A DNA stretch of 27,519 nt from a virus. Positions 8,413 through 17,199 of this stretch are shown here, piece by piece (positions within the stretch are counted from its first letter, which is position 1; every line of letters begins with the position of its first letter). Under the pieces are notes generated by a model. The model saw only the letters and a list, made by a program, of their open reading frames with translations, ran no database searches and was not told the DNA's origin. The stretch is taken from positions 1 through 27,519 of IMG/VR virus record IMGVR_UViG_3300006923_000098, one strand, 5' to 3'. Both the position numbers and the translations under genes were made by a program.

Positions 8413-9108
8413 ATGAAGAAACGTTTCACACCCAAGTATATTAAACGCTCCACTGATCGTCCTTCTGGGATCGGGCAGACTGGAGCACATGGCATGTCTG
8501 CCAAAGCCGCACCCCCCGATGCTCACCGACTTGGTAACCTACCACAGGACTGGCCCAGATCCGGGCAGTCAGGACAGTACACCGCGTCGATCATGGGTCG
8601 AATGGGGGATGGAAGTTTAGCTTACTATACAGACGAGGACATCGAGGAATTTAGGGCTCAAGATGGCCCACCTGGAAAAGCTGGAAACTTTAAGTCTGAT
8701 ATGAAGCGTGTATATATTAAGAAAGGCGGAGGCAAAGGAATGATCGGCGCCGCCGGAATTCACGAGTCCGAGGAGAAAAATATGCAAGAGAAATCCCTGA
8801 GAGAATTAATTCGGGAAATGATTCTAAGCGAGTTGGCAGAGTCAAAGAAGAAATTACCTGCTGATATTGCCGCATACTCAGCTGAACTCATGAGAGCCTC
8901 TGATGGAGAAGACGAAGAGGATGAGAAAGAGGATCGTCCCGACATGGACGAGTTCTCTGGCGCCGGCGCAGTCGCAGGCTTCTCCTTGCCCTTGGGAGCT
9001 TCCAATGAGCCTTCCACACTGAAATCTCGTGGAGATTTCTCTTCTCGGATGTTCGGCGGCGGCCCAATCCGTCTAAATGCCCGCATTCTGTCCCGCGGAA
9101 AAAAATAA
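8413..9108 (+). CDS. Unknown protein with basic start and acidic tail region
   Basis: 231 residues, not recognised. The first 110 residues are rich in Gly, Pro, Lys and Arg ('KKRFTPKYIKRSTDRPSGIG') and look disordered. A single strongly predicted helix, 'KSLRELIREMILSELAE' (127-143), follows; helices of this 'LR.LIReml' type recur in small proteins of marine and T4-like phages. An acidic cluster (about 164-175, Asp/Glu) and a Gly/Ser-rich end complete it. No enzyme motif was seen. There is no Shine-Dalgarno before the ATG and a -10-like box ends ten bases upstream, so the message may be nearly leaderless. It sits alone between two promoter-like sites, inside the replication module. It could be a virion-packaged or DNA-associated protein, but this is only a guess. 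Confidence 0.7.
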   Translation: MKKRFTPKYIKRSTDRPSGIGQTGAHGMSAKAAPPDAHRLGNLPQDWPRSGQSGQYTASIMGRMGDGSLAYYTDEDIEEFRAQDGPPGKAGNFKSDMKRVYIKKGGGKGMIGAAGIHESEEKNMQEKSLRELIREMILSELAESKKKLPADIAAYSAELMRASDGEDEEDEKEDRPDMDEFSGAGAVAGFSLPLGASNEPSTLKSRGDFSSRMFGGGPIRLNARILSRGKK

Positions 9109-9125
9109 AAAATACTCAATATTGA

Positions 9126-9154
9126 TTGAACATCTCCTCTGGCTAGTGTAGATT
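9126..9154 (+). promoter_or_regulatory. Sigma-70-like promoter of the SSB-helicase operon
   Basis: TTGAAC (9126-9131), a 17-base spacer, then TAGATT (9149-9154). The spacer ends with CTAGTGT, which resembles the CTGGTGT seen before other promoter-like sites here. A perfect 10-base palindrome TCAATATTGA (9116-9125) abuts the -35 box and could be an operator. A strong ribosome site AAGGAG (9180-9185) follows, seven bases before the SSB ATG. Confidence 0.55.
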
Positions 9155-9192
9155 AAACACGTATCTAAAACTGCCAACTAAGGAGATATAAG

Positions 9193-10008
9193 ATGGCACT
9201 TGATTTTGACGCAATTCGACGTAAGGTCCAACAGCTTTCCGGTAATGGACCCCGGAAGAGTTCTATTTTCTGGCGTCCAGATGAGGGCGAATATACTGTC
9301 CGCTTGCTTCCGTGGAAGGACAGCGATGGTCAACCGTTCAAGGAGCGCTGGTTCTACTACAATATTGGTGAGAATCGTGGAATTCTTGCTCCTAAGCAAT
9401 TTAGTAAGCCTGATCCAATTCAAGAGCTGATTAACAAGCTTCGTGATGATGGTTCTGCTGAGTCCGCTGAGCTTTGCAAGCGACTTTATCCCAAGATGCG
9501 CGCCTATGCACCTGTCGTGGTTCGAGGCGAGGAAGATAAGGGCACGCAGCTCTGGTCTTTCGGCAAGCGCGTCTACCAAGATTTGCTTTCTATTATGCTT
9601 GATCCAGACTATGGAGACATCACCGATCCTTCGGAGGGGCGTGATGTGAAGGTTACTATCTCTAAGCAACCGGGCCAGAACTGGGCAACTACTACGGTAA
9701 TGCCCCGCGGCAAAACGACTAACCTGTCTGAAGACGATGCAACTGCAACGTCTTTGCTTGATAATCTTCCCGACTTGGAAGATTTGTATACTCTTGAATC
9801 CTACGAGGAGATCGAGAAGAAGGTTAATGATTGGCTTAACGGAGAATCTGCCTCAGACGGTACTTCGCAGACTAACACTACGAACAATAATAGTTCGGCC
9901 ACTACAACGACCACGTCAACAACCACCGGTACCACTAAAACGACTCAAGAGGATGGTAAGCAATACACTTCTCTCGATGAAGCTTTCGCTGACCTGTTGA
10001 ACGACTGA
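9193..10008 (+). CDS. Single-stranded DNA-binding protein, T4 gp32-like
   Basis: 271 residues with the gp32 layout: an N-terminal segment 'DFDAIRRKVQQL' (4-15), a core with 'EGEYTVRLLPWKD' (31-43) and 'WFYYNIGE' (53-60), a second core part 'LWSFGKRVYQDLLSIM' (120-135), a flexible Thr/Asn/Ser-rich linker (about 213-243) and an acidic C-terminal tip 'SLDEAFADLLND'. Such tips recruit partner replication proteins in gp32. The T4 zinc site (one His, three Cys) is missing; only one Cys (C95) occurs in the whole protein. It should coat ssDNA during replication and present it to UvsX. It has its own promoter-like site and a very strong ribosome site, fitting the high amounts needed. It leads the uvsX-dut-exonuclease-helicase run. 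Confidence 0.85.
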   Translation: MALDFDAIRRKVQQLSGNGPRKSSIFWRPDEGEYTVRLLPWKDSDGQPFKERWFYYNIGENRGILAPKQFSKPDPIQELINKLRDDGSAESAELCKRLYPKMRAYAPVVVRGEEDKGTQLWSFGKRVYQDLLSIMLDPDYGDITDPSEGRDVKVTISKQPGQNWATTTVMPRGKTTNLSEDDATATSLLDNLPDLEDLYTLESYEEIEKKVNDWLNGESASDGTSQTNTTNNNSSATTTTTSTTTGTTKTTQEDGKQYTSLDEAFADLLND

Positions 10009-10016
10009 GGGAACCA

Positions 10017-11204
10017 ATGGCTGGGAAGAAGAAGTCTCAAAAGGGCCCGGAAACCGACGATTTTACATCTGATCTAATCAAGTCTTTAAACAAGGATCAT
10101 GGAAGTAGAATTGCCTATAATCTCAGCGTTGATGAATCACCTACGCACGTGAAGGCCTGGGTCTCCACTGGAATTCGACAGCTTGATTACCTCACTTCCA
10201 ATAGGAAGAATGGAGGCCTACCATGCGGTCGAATTGTGGAGATCTTTGGCCCTCCGTCTATTGGAAAGTCACATATTGCCCTGCAGATCGCACGCAGTAC
10301 CCAGAAAATGGGAGGCATTGTAGTCTATATTGATACAGAAAATGGAACTTCAGTTGAGAATCTAGGGCTCCTAGGCGTCGACGTTTCAAAGAGATTTGTG
10401 TTTATTGAGACTGCTTGTACAGAAGAAGTTTTTGCGGTCGCTGAGTCTACTATTATGAAGGCCCGGGGCCTGAACAAAAACGTTCCAATAACCATTATTT
10501 GGGATTCCGTTGCTGCATCTTCTCCGAAGGCTGAGCTTACCGGAGACTATGACAAGGATACGATCGGTCTCCAGGCTAGATCTATTTCTAGGGGTATGAG
10601 AAAGATTACGCAAGTGATCGGAAATACTAATACACTTTTCATCGCCCTGAACCAGACGAGAACGAAGATTGGTGTCATGTACGGCGACCCCACCACGACT
10701 CCAGGTGGCATGGCTATTCCTTTTCATGCATCAACACGAATTAAGCTCGGCGCAGGATCACCTATCAAAAACAAAGATGGGGAAGTCGTAGGAATTAACG
10801 TGTCAGCCAAGACAATTAAGAATAAAGTTGCACCACCCTTCCGTTCCTGCCAGTTTGAAATTCACTTCGGTGTGGGCGTCAAGGAGCACGAACAGATTAC
10901 AGATCTTCTTCGATCTTCCGAAGACGTGTCTGTCAACGGAAAGACATATTCTGTTACCGGCGCCGGGGCATGGAAAACTCTCCAGGTGTCAAATGCCAAA
11001 ACAGGTGAAGTAGAATTAGAAAAGAAATTTACTAAGAGCGGAATGGAAGACTTGCTTCGTGATGACATGTATTCACCGCATATTGAACTTATGCTTGAGG
11101 AGATTCTTGTGAAGCAGCTCCAGGGAAATCCTGATTTTGACACTGAGTCTTATGAAGAAGTTCGAGCAGTTGCAATGGATCTAGCAGAGGATGACCTTAA
11201 ATGA
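10017..11204 (+). CDS. uvsX: RecA/UvsX-family recombinase
   Basis: 395 residues. Walker A is 'GPPSIGKS' (78-85), a RecA-type 'YIDTENG' follows (104-110), Walker B is 'ITIIWDS' (158-164) and the L2-like DNA-binding loop is 'LNQTRTKIGVMYGD' (211-224) with 'TTTPGG' after it. It would form filaments on ssDNA, displace SSB and drive strand exchange for recombination-dependent replication. The basic N-terminus ('AGKKKSQKG') and acidic C-terminus ('DLAEDDLK') are typical of the family. The start is supported by GAGGGA at 10007-10012. Its last codon overlaps the dut ATG (ATGA). It lies eight bases after the SSB, its functional partner. UvsX rather than bacterial RecA is favoured by the phage context; sequence alone shows the RecA family. 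Confidence 0.92.
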   Translation: MAGKKKSQKGPETDDFTSDLIKSLNKDHGSRIAYNLSVDESPTHVKAWVSTGIRQLDYLTSNRKNGGLPCGRIVEIFGPPSIGKSHIALQIARSTQKMGGIVVYIDTENGTSVENLGLLGVDVSKRFVFIETACTEEVFAVAESTIMKARGLNKNVPITIIWDSVAASSPKAELTGDYDKDTIGLQARSISRGMRKITQVIGNTNTLFIALNQTRTKIGVMYGDPTTTPGGMAIPFHASTRIKLGAGSPIKNKDGEVVGINVSAKTIKNKVAPPFRSCQFEIHFGVGVKEHEQITDLLRSSEDVSVNGKTYSVTGAGAWKTLQVSNAKTGEVELEKKFTKSGMEDLLRDDMYSPHIELMLEEILVKQLQGNPDFDTESYEEVRAVAMDLAEDDLK

Positions 11205-11665
11205 CATGTGTAGTCAAAGTAAAGAAAATACACCCGGCTGCAGTGATCCCAACCCAGAAAAAGGGAGACGCCGGATGGGATATCTATTCGATTGAATCTG
11301 GTTCGATCCCAGCCGGCTCGACCGGGCTGGTAAAGACAGGATTGCTTCTGGCAGAAACGCCATATGAGACAGACCCATATAAAAGTATTTTAATTAAAAT
11401 AGAAGGTCGGTCTGGTCTTGCTTTTAAAAAGTCTGTCTTTCCAATCGGCGGAATTGTCGATCCTTACTATCGGGGTGAACTCTGTGCACTTCTATACAAT
11501 GGCGGTACAGAGAATTTTCAATACGAGCCCGGGGATAGGGTGGCTCAAATTGTCTTGTATCCTGTGCATGCAAAAACGAATGGTAACGGAACCAGCTTTA
11601 TAGAAGCAGAAGAAGCTTATCCAACAGATAGAGGAATCAAAGGATTCGGTTCGTCTGGAAGATAA
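11201..11665 (+). CDS. dut: dUTPase (trimeric type)
   Basis: 154 residues with all five motifs of trimeric dUTPases: motif 1 'DAGWDIYS' (23-30), motif 2 'EGRSGLAFK' (68-76), motif 3 'GGIVDPYYRGEL' (83-94, with the catalytic Asp and the uracil-stacking Tyr), motif 4 'GDRVAQIV' (111-118) and motif 5 'RGIKGFGSSG' (144-153). It hydrolyses dUTP to dUMP and pyrophosphate, keeping uracil out of DNA and feeding the thymidylate synthase encoded at 21510. Length and motif spacing are normal, so it should be active. Its ATG overlaps the uvsX stop by four bases, showing translational coupling to the replication operon. Confidence 0.95.
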   Translation: MTCVVKVKKIHPAAVIPTQKKGDAGWDIYSIESGSIPAGSTGLVKTGLLLAETPYETDPYKSILIKIEGRSGLAFKKSVFPIGGIVDPYYRGELCALLYNGGTENFQYEPGDRVAQIVLYPVHAKTNGNGTSFIEAEEAYPTDRGIKGFGSSGR

Positions 11666-11666
11666 G

Positions 11667-12614
11667 ATGAAAAATCCAACCCTGGTTCTCGATTGCATGA
11701 ATATCTTTATTAGGTGCTATGCAGCCAATCCAAAAATGTCAGCGCAAGGCTTCCATGTTGGAGGAGTTGTAGGATTTCTCAAAACGCTTAGAGGCGTGTG
11801 TAATAAGTTTTCCCCCGGGCAGATAGTTGCTGTTTGGGAAGGCGGAGGTTCATCCCGCCGGCGATCAATCTACTCAGAGTACAAAAGAGGCAAAAAGCCC
11901 AAAAGGATGAATCGTTTTTACGAAGATGACATTCCTGATAGTGAAAAAAATAAGAATTTCCAGATTGCAACGTTGATTTCTCTTCTTAAACATCTACCCA
12001 TATGTCAAGTATATGTGAGCGACTGTGAGTGCGATGACGTAATCGGCTATCTGTGCCAGTACACATTAAAAGATAAGCAAAAGATGATTATTTCGTCTGA
12101 TCAAGATTATTACCAGCTTTTGAATCAGAATACCCAGATATATCGCCTTGGAAAAAAAGAGATAGTTTCTGCTGAAGACGTCCTAGGCTTGACAGGTGTG
12201 ACTGCATCTAATTACTGTCTCGCCAAGTGTCTAGTTGGAGATAGTTCTGACAACATCAAAGGAATCAAGGGGGCAGGATTTAAAAGCGTATCAAAGAGAT
12301 TTCCAGATCTTGCAAGTGAAAAAGAGTGCAATTTAAATGAAATCCTCAAGACAGCTTCTGAGAAATACGATGAAAAGATCAAGCTGTATCGAGAAGTGGC
12401 AGATAACTTTGATATCGTGAAGAGAAATTGGCGATTAATATACTTGAACACGAAAAATCTTGCTGCAAACCAGATGTCTCAAATTAATCATATAATAGAT
12501 ACATTTGAGGTCCGGAGAAATAAGATTAGTTTGATGAGAGGGTTGATCAAGATCGGCGTTCAAAGCTTAGATGTTGAAGCTCTCATGTTAAGTATGATCT
12601 ACATAGAAGAATAA
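11667..12614 (+). CDS. 5'-3' exonuclease / flap nuclease (Pol I N-domain type)
   Basis: 315 residues with the metal-binding motifs of the Pol I 5' nuclease / T4 RNase H / FEN family: 'LVLDCMNIFIR' (6-16), 'SRRRSIYSEYKRGKK' (63-77), 'ECDDVIGYL' (121-129), 'ISSDQDYYQLL' (142-152) and 'GDSSDNIKGIKGAG' (191-204, helix-hairpin-helix region). It would remove RNA primers and 5' flaps. In E. coli this domain is fused to Pol I; here the polymerase is a separate gene at 6591. The start is supported by GGAAG five bases upstream. It lies between dut and the helicase. All acidic clusters are present, so activity is expected. Confidence 0.88.
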   Translation: MKNPTLVLDCMNIFIRCYAANPKMSAQGFHVGGVVGFLKTLRGVCNKFSPGQIVAVWEGGGSSRRRSIYSEYKRGKKPKRMNRFYEDDIPDSEKNKNFQIATLISLLKHLPICQVYVSDCECDDVIGYLCQYTLKDKQKMIISSDQDYYQLLNQNTQIYRLGKKEIVSAEDVLGLTGVTASNYCLAKCLVGDSSDNIKGIKGAGFKSVSKRFPDLASEKECNLNEILKTASEKYDEKIKLYREVADNFDIVKRNWRLIYLNTKNLAANQMSQINHIIDTFEVRRNKISLMRGLIKIGVQSLDVEALMLSMIYIEE

Positions 12615-12626
12615 GGGGTAAGATAC

Positions 12627-14033
12627 GTGTCTTACGATGAATCGTCCGCCTCTTTTGGAAGTTACGGTAAGTCCTTCCAAGAGAAGATAGTCCAGAGTTT
12701 GTTAACAGATCGCCTGTGGGCTGAGCAGATGTCAGAAGTTATTGATATTGACTTCTTTGATTTGAAATATCTTAAATTTTTAGCTGATCGATACTTTAAG
12801 TACCACGGAAAATATAAAGATTTTCCTACGCTCCCACTTTTAGTCTCTATTATTCGAGATGATCTTAAGACAGGTAATGATACTGTTCTTCGAGACCAGA
12901 TTATCGATTATCTCCAGAGAATACGCCACAATCCAGACATGGGCGATCTTGAATATGTTAAGGACAAAGCTCTAGATTTCTGTCGAAAACAGGCGTTCAA
13001 GGGAGCCCTAGAACAAGCAGTAGATTTAATTCAAACAGACAAGTTCGACTCAGTCATGGATCTCATGCGTCACGCACTATCTGTAGGTACAACCCCGTCA
13101 ATAGGACATGACCTCTTTGAAGATATGGACGCACGTTTTACAAGAATTAGCCGCCACCCGGTTGCAACTGGGATCGATGTTCTCGATCAAAAAGGTGTCT
13201 TAAACGGTGGTTTGGGCCGAGGAGAGATTGGGGTTATTACAGCACCAACCGGGGTAGGAAAATCTCATATGCTCGTAAATCTTGGCGCTGCTGCAGTAAA
13301 GAAAGGCAAGAATGTCGTTCATTACACGTTTGAGCTTACCGAGAACTCAACAGGTCTTCGTTATGATTCTAACATTTGTATGATTCCCTCTAATGAAGTA
13401 CCAGAAAGAAGCGATGAAGTAAAAGAAGCATATGAGGGTATGGAAAATCTTGGTCGACTTATGATCAAGGAATATCCTACAGGAACAGCAACAGTTCAAA
13501 CCCTGCGTTCCCATATTGAAAAACTATCTCTTAAAGGGTTTGTTCCTGATTTGCTCGTTATTGACTATGCAGATATCATGAGATCTTCTCGACAATATGA
13601 ATCTATGCGACACGAACTCAAGAAGGTATACGAAGATCTTCGAAATCTAGCAATGGAAAAAAACTTACCAATTTGGACTGCCTCTCAAAGCAATCGCGAA
13701 AGTGCAACCTCAGATATTGTCGGCCTTGAAAGCATGGCTGAGTCATACGGAAAAGCTCAAGTTGCTGATGTTGTTATTTCTATTTCCAGAAAGCCAGTTG
13801 AGAAAGCATCCGGAATGGGGAGACTTTTTGTTGCCAAAAATAGAGCAGGTCGAGATGGAATTGTATTTCCAGTAAAGCTTAATACTGCGATGTCAATATT
13901 CTCTGTAGTTGAAAACACAGAAGAGATGACTCTGGCACAGGCGCAAGACAAAAATGAAAACGATATAAAGAAAGTTTTGCAACAAAAGTGGAAGCAAGTC
14001 AGCAAAAGAGAAAACATTAAAGAAGAAAAGTAA
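12627..14033 (+). CDS. Replicative DNA helicase, DnaB/T4 gp41 type
   Basis: 468 residues from a GTG; the ribosome site AAGGGGTAAG (12612-12621) supports it. The N-terminal domain (1-150) is helical, as in DnaB-like helicases. The RecA-like motor has Walker A 'APTGVGKS' (206-213), 'HYTFELTE' (231-238, motif H1a), Walker B 'LLVIDYADIM' (308-317), 'WTASQSNR' (motif H3, sensor Gln) and 'AKNRAGRDG' (motif H4). It would form a hexameric ring, move 5'-3' on the lagging strand and work with a primase not seen in this window. The C-terminus is a charged Lys/Glu tail. It closes the SSB-led operon, with 36 bases to the RNR start. Confidence 0.92.
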   Translation: MSYDESSASFGSYGKSFQEKIVQSLLTDRLWAEQMSEVIDIDFFDLKYLKFLADRYFKYHGKYKDFPTLPLLVSIIRDDLKTGNDTVLRDQIIDYLQRIRHNPDMGDLEYVKDKALDFCRKQAFKGALEQAVDLIQTDKFDSVMDLMRHALSVGTTPSIGHDLFEDMDARFTRISRHPVATGIDVLDQKGVLNGGLGRGEIGVITAPTGVGKSHMLVNLGAAAVKKGKNVVHYTFELTENSTGLRYDSNICMIPSNEVPERSDEVKEAYEGMENLGRLMIKEYPTGTATVQTLRSHIEKLSLKGFVPDLLVIDYADIMRSSRQYESMRHELKKVYEDLRNLAMEKNLPIWTASQSNRESATSDIVGLESMAESYGKAQVADVVISISRKPVEKASGMGRLFVAKNRAGRDGIVFPVKLNTAMSIFSVVENTEEMTLAQAQDKNENDIKKVLQQKWKQVSKRENIKEEK

Positions 14034-14069
14034 TAGAATCTCTTAGACATGATAAGAAAAAAGGATAAA

Positions 14070-16541
14070 ATGAAAACATATAATGAAGTTTTTGAAAGAT
14101 CCGTTGAATATTTCAAAGGGGACGAGTTAGCCGCCTCCGTATTCGCGACTAAGTATGCACTTCAAGACAAGCAAGGCAATTTCTTAGAGGCATCTCCGGA
14201 TCAAATGCATCGCCGTCTAGCAAAAGAGTTTGCTAGGATTGAGGAAAAATATCCCAATCCTATGTCTGAAGAGACAATTTATGATCTTTTGGCGGATTTT
14301 AAGTATGTTGTCCCACAAGGTTCCCCCATGTCTGGTATCGGAAATCCTCACCAAGTCCAGTCATTATCAAACTGTTTTGTAGTTGATTCTCCAACAGATT
14401 CTTATGGTGGGATTCTCAAGGCTGATCAAGAGCAAGTCCAGATTATGAAACGCCGCGGCGGTGTCGGATTTGATATTTCTACTATTCGCCCGAAGGGGAT
14501 GAATACATCCAATGCTGCTAAAACTACCGATGGTATTGGTGTCTTCATGGAGAGATTTTCTAATTCTTGCCGAGAGGTAGCGCAGGGTGGTCGCCGCGGG
14601 GCACTGATGCTTACAATATCGGTCCACCATCCAGATATTGAGACGTTTATTAAAATTAAGCGTGATTTGTCTAAAGTAACCGGGGCAAATATTTCCATTC
14701 GGCTCTCTGATGAGTTTATGAATGCTGTGGAAAATGACGAGAACTATGAAATGAGATTTCCCGTAGATTCTCCAAAAGAAGATCGCATGTATACAGCACA
14801 TGCTTCTGCAAAAGAAATATGGGACCAGATAATCGAGTCAGCGCACGGGTCAGCGGAGCCCGGGCTTTTGTTTTGGGACAATGTTCTTAAGTACACACCT
14901 GCTCAAATCTATAAAGATGAAGGTTTCGATACGATTAGTACAAATCCTTGCAGTGAGATAACTCTGTCTGCTTATGATAGTTGTCGACTTCTTCTTTTAA
15001 ATACTACATCTTTTGTAAAGAATCCATTCCAGAAAAATTCTGAATTTGATTTTGAATTATTTAAAAGTGTGACATCTCAAGCCCAGCGTCTAATGGATGA
15101 CCTCGTGGATCTTGAAATCGAGTGCGTGGAAAAGATAATCTCAAAGATAAAGTCAGACCCAGAAGACGTATCTGTCAAAAGAATAGAGCTGGAGCTTTGG
15201 GAAAAGGTCAAAGCTATTGCCCTTAAAGGGCGAAGAACGGGATTAGGCGTCACCGGAATCGGGGATACACTTGCCATGCTCGGTCATACATACGGATCAA
15301 AGAAGTCTATTTTTGCAACTGAAGACATTTATAGAACGATGGCAATCGGAGCTTTCGAATCTTCGTGCCAGATGGCGACTGAGCGTGGTTCTTTTCCTGC
15401 CTACGACTTTGACAAGGAAGTGGGCCACCCGTTTATCGAACGGCTATTTGAAGTCTCTCCAGAGTTACGAGATTTACACAGAGATCATGGTCGAAGGAAT
15501 ATTGCATTAACCACAACCGCACCATGCGGAAGTGTCTCTACGTTAACACAGACTACGTCCGGGATCGAGCCTGCTTTTATGTTAAAATATACTCGGCGCA
15601 AAAAGATCAATTTAAACGACCCAGACGCAAAGCCTGACTTTGTTGATGATCTAGGCGATCAATGGCAAGAGTTCGACGTGTATCATCACGGATTTAAGAT
15701 GTGGATGGATGAAACGGGCGAAACAGAGATCGAGAAAAGCCCATACAATAATGCCACGGCAAATGAAATTGTGTGGGAGTCAGCTGTAGATTTGCAGGCA
15801 GCAGCCCAGCGGTGGGTATGCCATGCAATTAGCAAGACTATTAATCTACCCAACGATGCAACAGTAGATGACGTTAAGAAGGTATATTGGCGCGGATGGA
15901 AGCAGAACCTTAAAGGAGTAACCGTGTACCGTGACGGCTGCCGAGCAGGTGTTCTTGTTTCTACAGACAGCAACAGAAAAGAAGATGTTAGATTTATGGA
16001 GACTCCGGCGCCTACAAGAGAAGATGTGCTAAGCTGTGATATCCATCACGCCTCTATCAAGGGTGAAAAGTGGACGATCTTGATCGGGCTAATGGACGGA
16101 AAACCATATGAAGTGTTCGGCGGTCTAGCAAATAAGATTGAGATTCCAAGGTATTATAAAGCCGGAAGTTTGACAAAGAGAAAAAGAAAGACGCGGAATT
16201 CTATCTATGATCTAAGATTCGGCCACAAGACAGATGAGTTTTGCATAAAAGATGTTGTTGAGGTCTTCGATAATCCCAACTATTCAGCTTTTACTCGAAC
16301 TATCTCTCTTGCTTTGCGCCACGGCGCCCCGGTTTCTTTTATGGTCGAACAATTGCACAAAGATCGTGATACTGATTTCTCTTCTTTCTCACGTGTGATC
16401 GCGCGAGTTCTTAAAAATTATATTGAAAATGGTACAGCCGCGGGCCGCAGGGTATGTGATAGCTGCGGAGCCGAAGATTCTCTTGTTTATCAAGAGGGGT
16501 GTGTGACATGTAAATCTTGCGGAATTGGCAAGTGCGGATAG
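14070..16541 (+). CDS. nrdJ: Class II (adenosylcobalamin-dependent) ribonucleotide reductase
   Basis: 823 residues from the ATG at 14070, chosen because AAGGA (14061-14065) lies just before it; an in-frame ATG at 14049 has no ribosome site. Redox Cys C102 is in 'SLSNCFV', the thiyl-radical Cys C294 in 'TNPCSEI' with E296, and the partner C305 follows exactly eleven residues later in 'SCRLLLL'. 'TTAPCGSVSTL' and 'GIEPAFML' are the conserved substrate loops. The end holds 'CDSCG...CVTCKSCGIGKCG', a zinc-ribbon-like CxxC pair plus C-terminal cysteines used for thiol exchange. It reduces ribonucleotides without oxygen but needs cobalamin, which the phage must take from its host. No small radical-generating subunit is needed or seen. 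Confidence 0.93.
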   Translation: MKTYNEVFERSVEYFKGDELAASVFATKYALQDKQGNFLEASPDQMHRRLAKEFARIEEKYPNPMSEETIYDLLADFKYVVPQGSPMSGIGNPHQVQSLSNCFVVDSPTDSYGGILKADQEQVQIMKRRGGVGFDISTIRPKGMNTSNAAKTTDGIGVFMERFSNSCREVAQGGRRGALMLTISVHHPDIETFIKIKRDLSKVTGANISIRLSDEFMNAVENDENYEMRFPVDSPKEDRMYTAHASAKEIWDQIIESAHGSAEPGLLFWDNVLKYTPAQIYKDEGFDTISTNPCSEITLSAYDSCRLLLLNTTSFVKNPFQKNSEFDFELFKSVTSQAQRLMDDLVDLEIECVEKIISKIKSDPEDVSVKRIELELWEKVKAIALKGRRTGLGVTGIGDTLAMLGHTYGSKKSIFATEDIYRTMAIGAFESSCQMATERGSFPAYDFDKEVGHPFIERLFEVSPELRDLHRDHGRRNIALTTTAPCGSVSTLTQTTSGIEPAFMLKYTRRKKINLNDPDAKPDFVDDLGDQWQEFDVYHHGFKMWMDETGETEIEKSPYNNATANEIVWESAVDLQAAAQRWVCHAISKTINLPNDATVDDVKKVYWRGWKQNLKGVTVYRDGCRAGVLVSTDSNRKEDVRFMETPAPTREDVLSCDIHHASIKGEKWTILIGLMDGKPYEVFGGLANKIEIPRYYKAGSLTKRKRKTRNSIYDLRFGHKTDEFCIKDVVEVFDNPNYSAFTRTISLALRHGAPVSFMVEQLHKDRDTDFSSFSRVIARVLKNYIENGTAAGRRVCDSCGAEDSLVYQEGCVTCKSCGIGKCG

Positions 16542-16562
16542 TTATAAGGGGGGAGAACTATT

Positions 16563-17168
16563 ATGCGTAAGACAATCGAAATAGACAAAAGAATTAGTGA
16601 GATCAAACTGAGGTATAATCCAATTATTATCACAGTAAATAAGTTTGATGAAGATGCTGCTCGAAAGTTCCGCGCAGAGATAAATGCTGCGCATAATACA
16701 GGTCAACCGATCATACCTGTGGTAATTGCGTCGTATGGCGGGGCTGTTTATTCTCTTCTCAGTATGATTGATACAATCGATAGCGCAACATTGCCTATCA
16801 TGACCATCGCAGAAGGAAAAGCTATGTCTTGCGGTGCTGTCCTTCTTTCTTGCGGGACAAAAGGATATCGGTACGCTACGCCAAATGCTACGATTATGAT
16901 CCACGACGTCAGTTCTATGAGCAGTCGACAAAAAGTCGAAGAACTTAAAGCAGATGCAAACGAATCAGATCGTCTAAATAATAAGATTATGCGCCTCATG
17001 TCCTCCAGCTGCGGAAAGAGGCCAGATTATTTCCTCAAAGAGATTCATAAGCGCGGGAGAGCAGACTGGTTTCTCGAAGCTGATGAATGCCTTGAGATCG
17101 GCTTGGTCGATCACGTTGGAACACCTCAAATGAAAATTTCTGTTGACGTAGGAATTGAAATCGAATAG
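16563..17168 (+). CDS. ClpP-like serine protease (family S14)
   Basis: 201 residues, the size of mature ClpP. 'IPVVIASYGGAVYS' (51-64) matches the substrate-binding Gly-rich loop, 'GKAMSCGAVLLSCG' (85-98) carries the nucleophile S89, 'NATIMIHD' (108-115) carries H114, and 'DWFLEADECLEIGLVDHVG' aligns the third residue as D168. The catalytic triad therefore looks complete. ClpP forms barrels that need an unfoldase for large substrates; no Clp ATPase is seen, so it may pair with a host ATPase or act on small or phage proteins. In many phages ClpP-like enzymes are prohead proteases beside capsid genes; here it lies between RNR and an aminotransferase, far from any capsid gene in view. A strong GGGGGGAG (about 16548-16554) precedes the ATG. 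Confidence 0.85.
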   Translation: MRKTIEIDKRISEIKLRYNPIIITVNKFDEDAARKFRAEINAAHNTGQPIIPVVIASYGGAVYSLLSMIDTIDSATLPIMTIAEGKAMSCGAVLLSCGTKGYRYATPNATIMIHDVSSMSSRQKVEELKADANESDRLNNKIMRLMSSSCGKRPDYFLKEIHKRGRADWFLEADECLEIGLVDHVGTPQMKISVDVGIEIE

Positions 17169-17199
17169 TTAATAGATGTACCCTTAAAGGAGTTCATCT

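Noticed and set aside
9178-9669. Minus-strand 163-residue frame opposite the SSB gene
   Set aside because: The SSB frame is clearly recognised with its own ribosome site; the opposite frame has no motif.
14049-14069. ATG at 14049 as start of the ribonucleotide reductase
   Set aside because: No Shine-Dalgarno; the ATG at 14070 has AAGGA and begins where the family homology begins.
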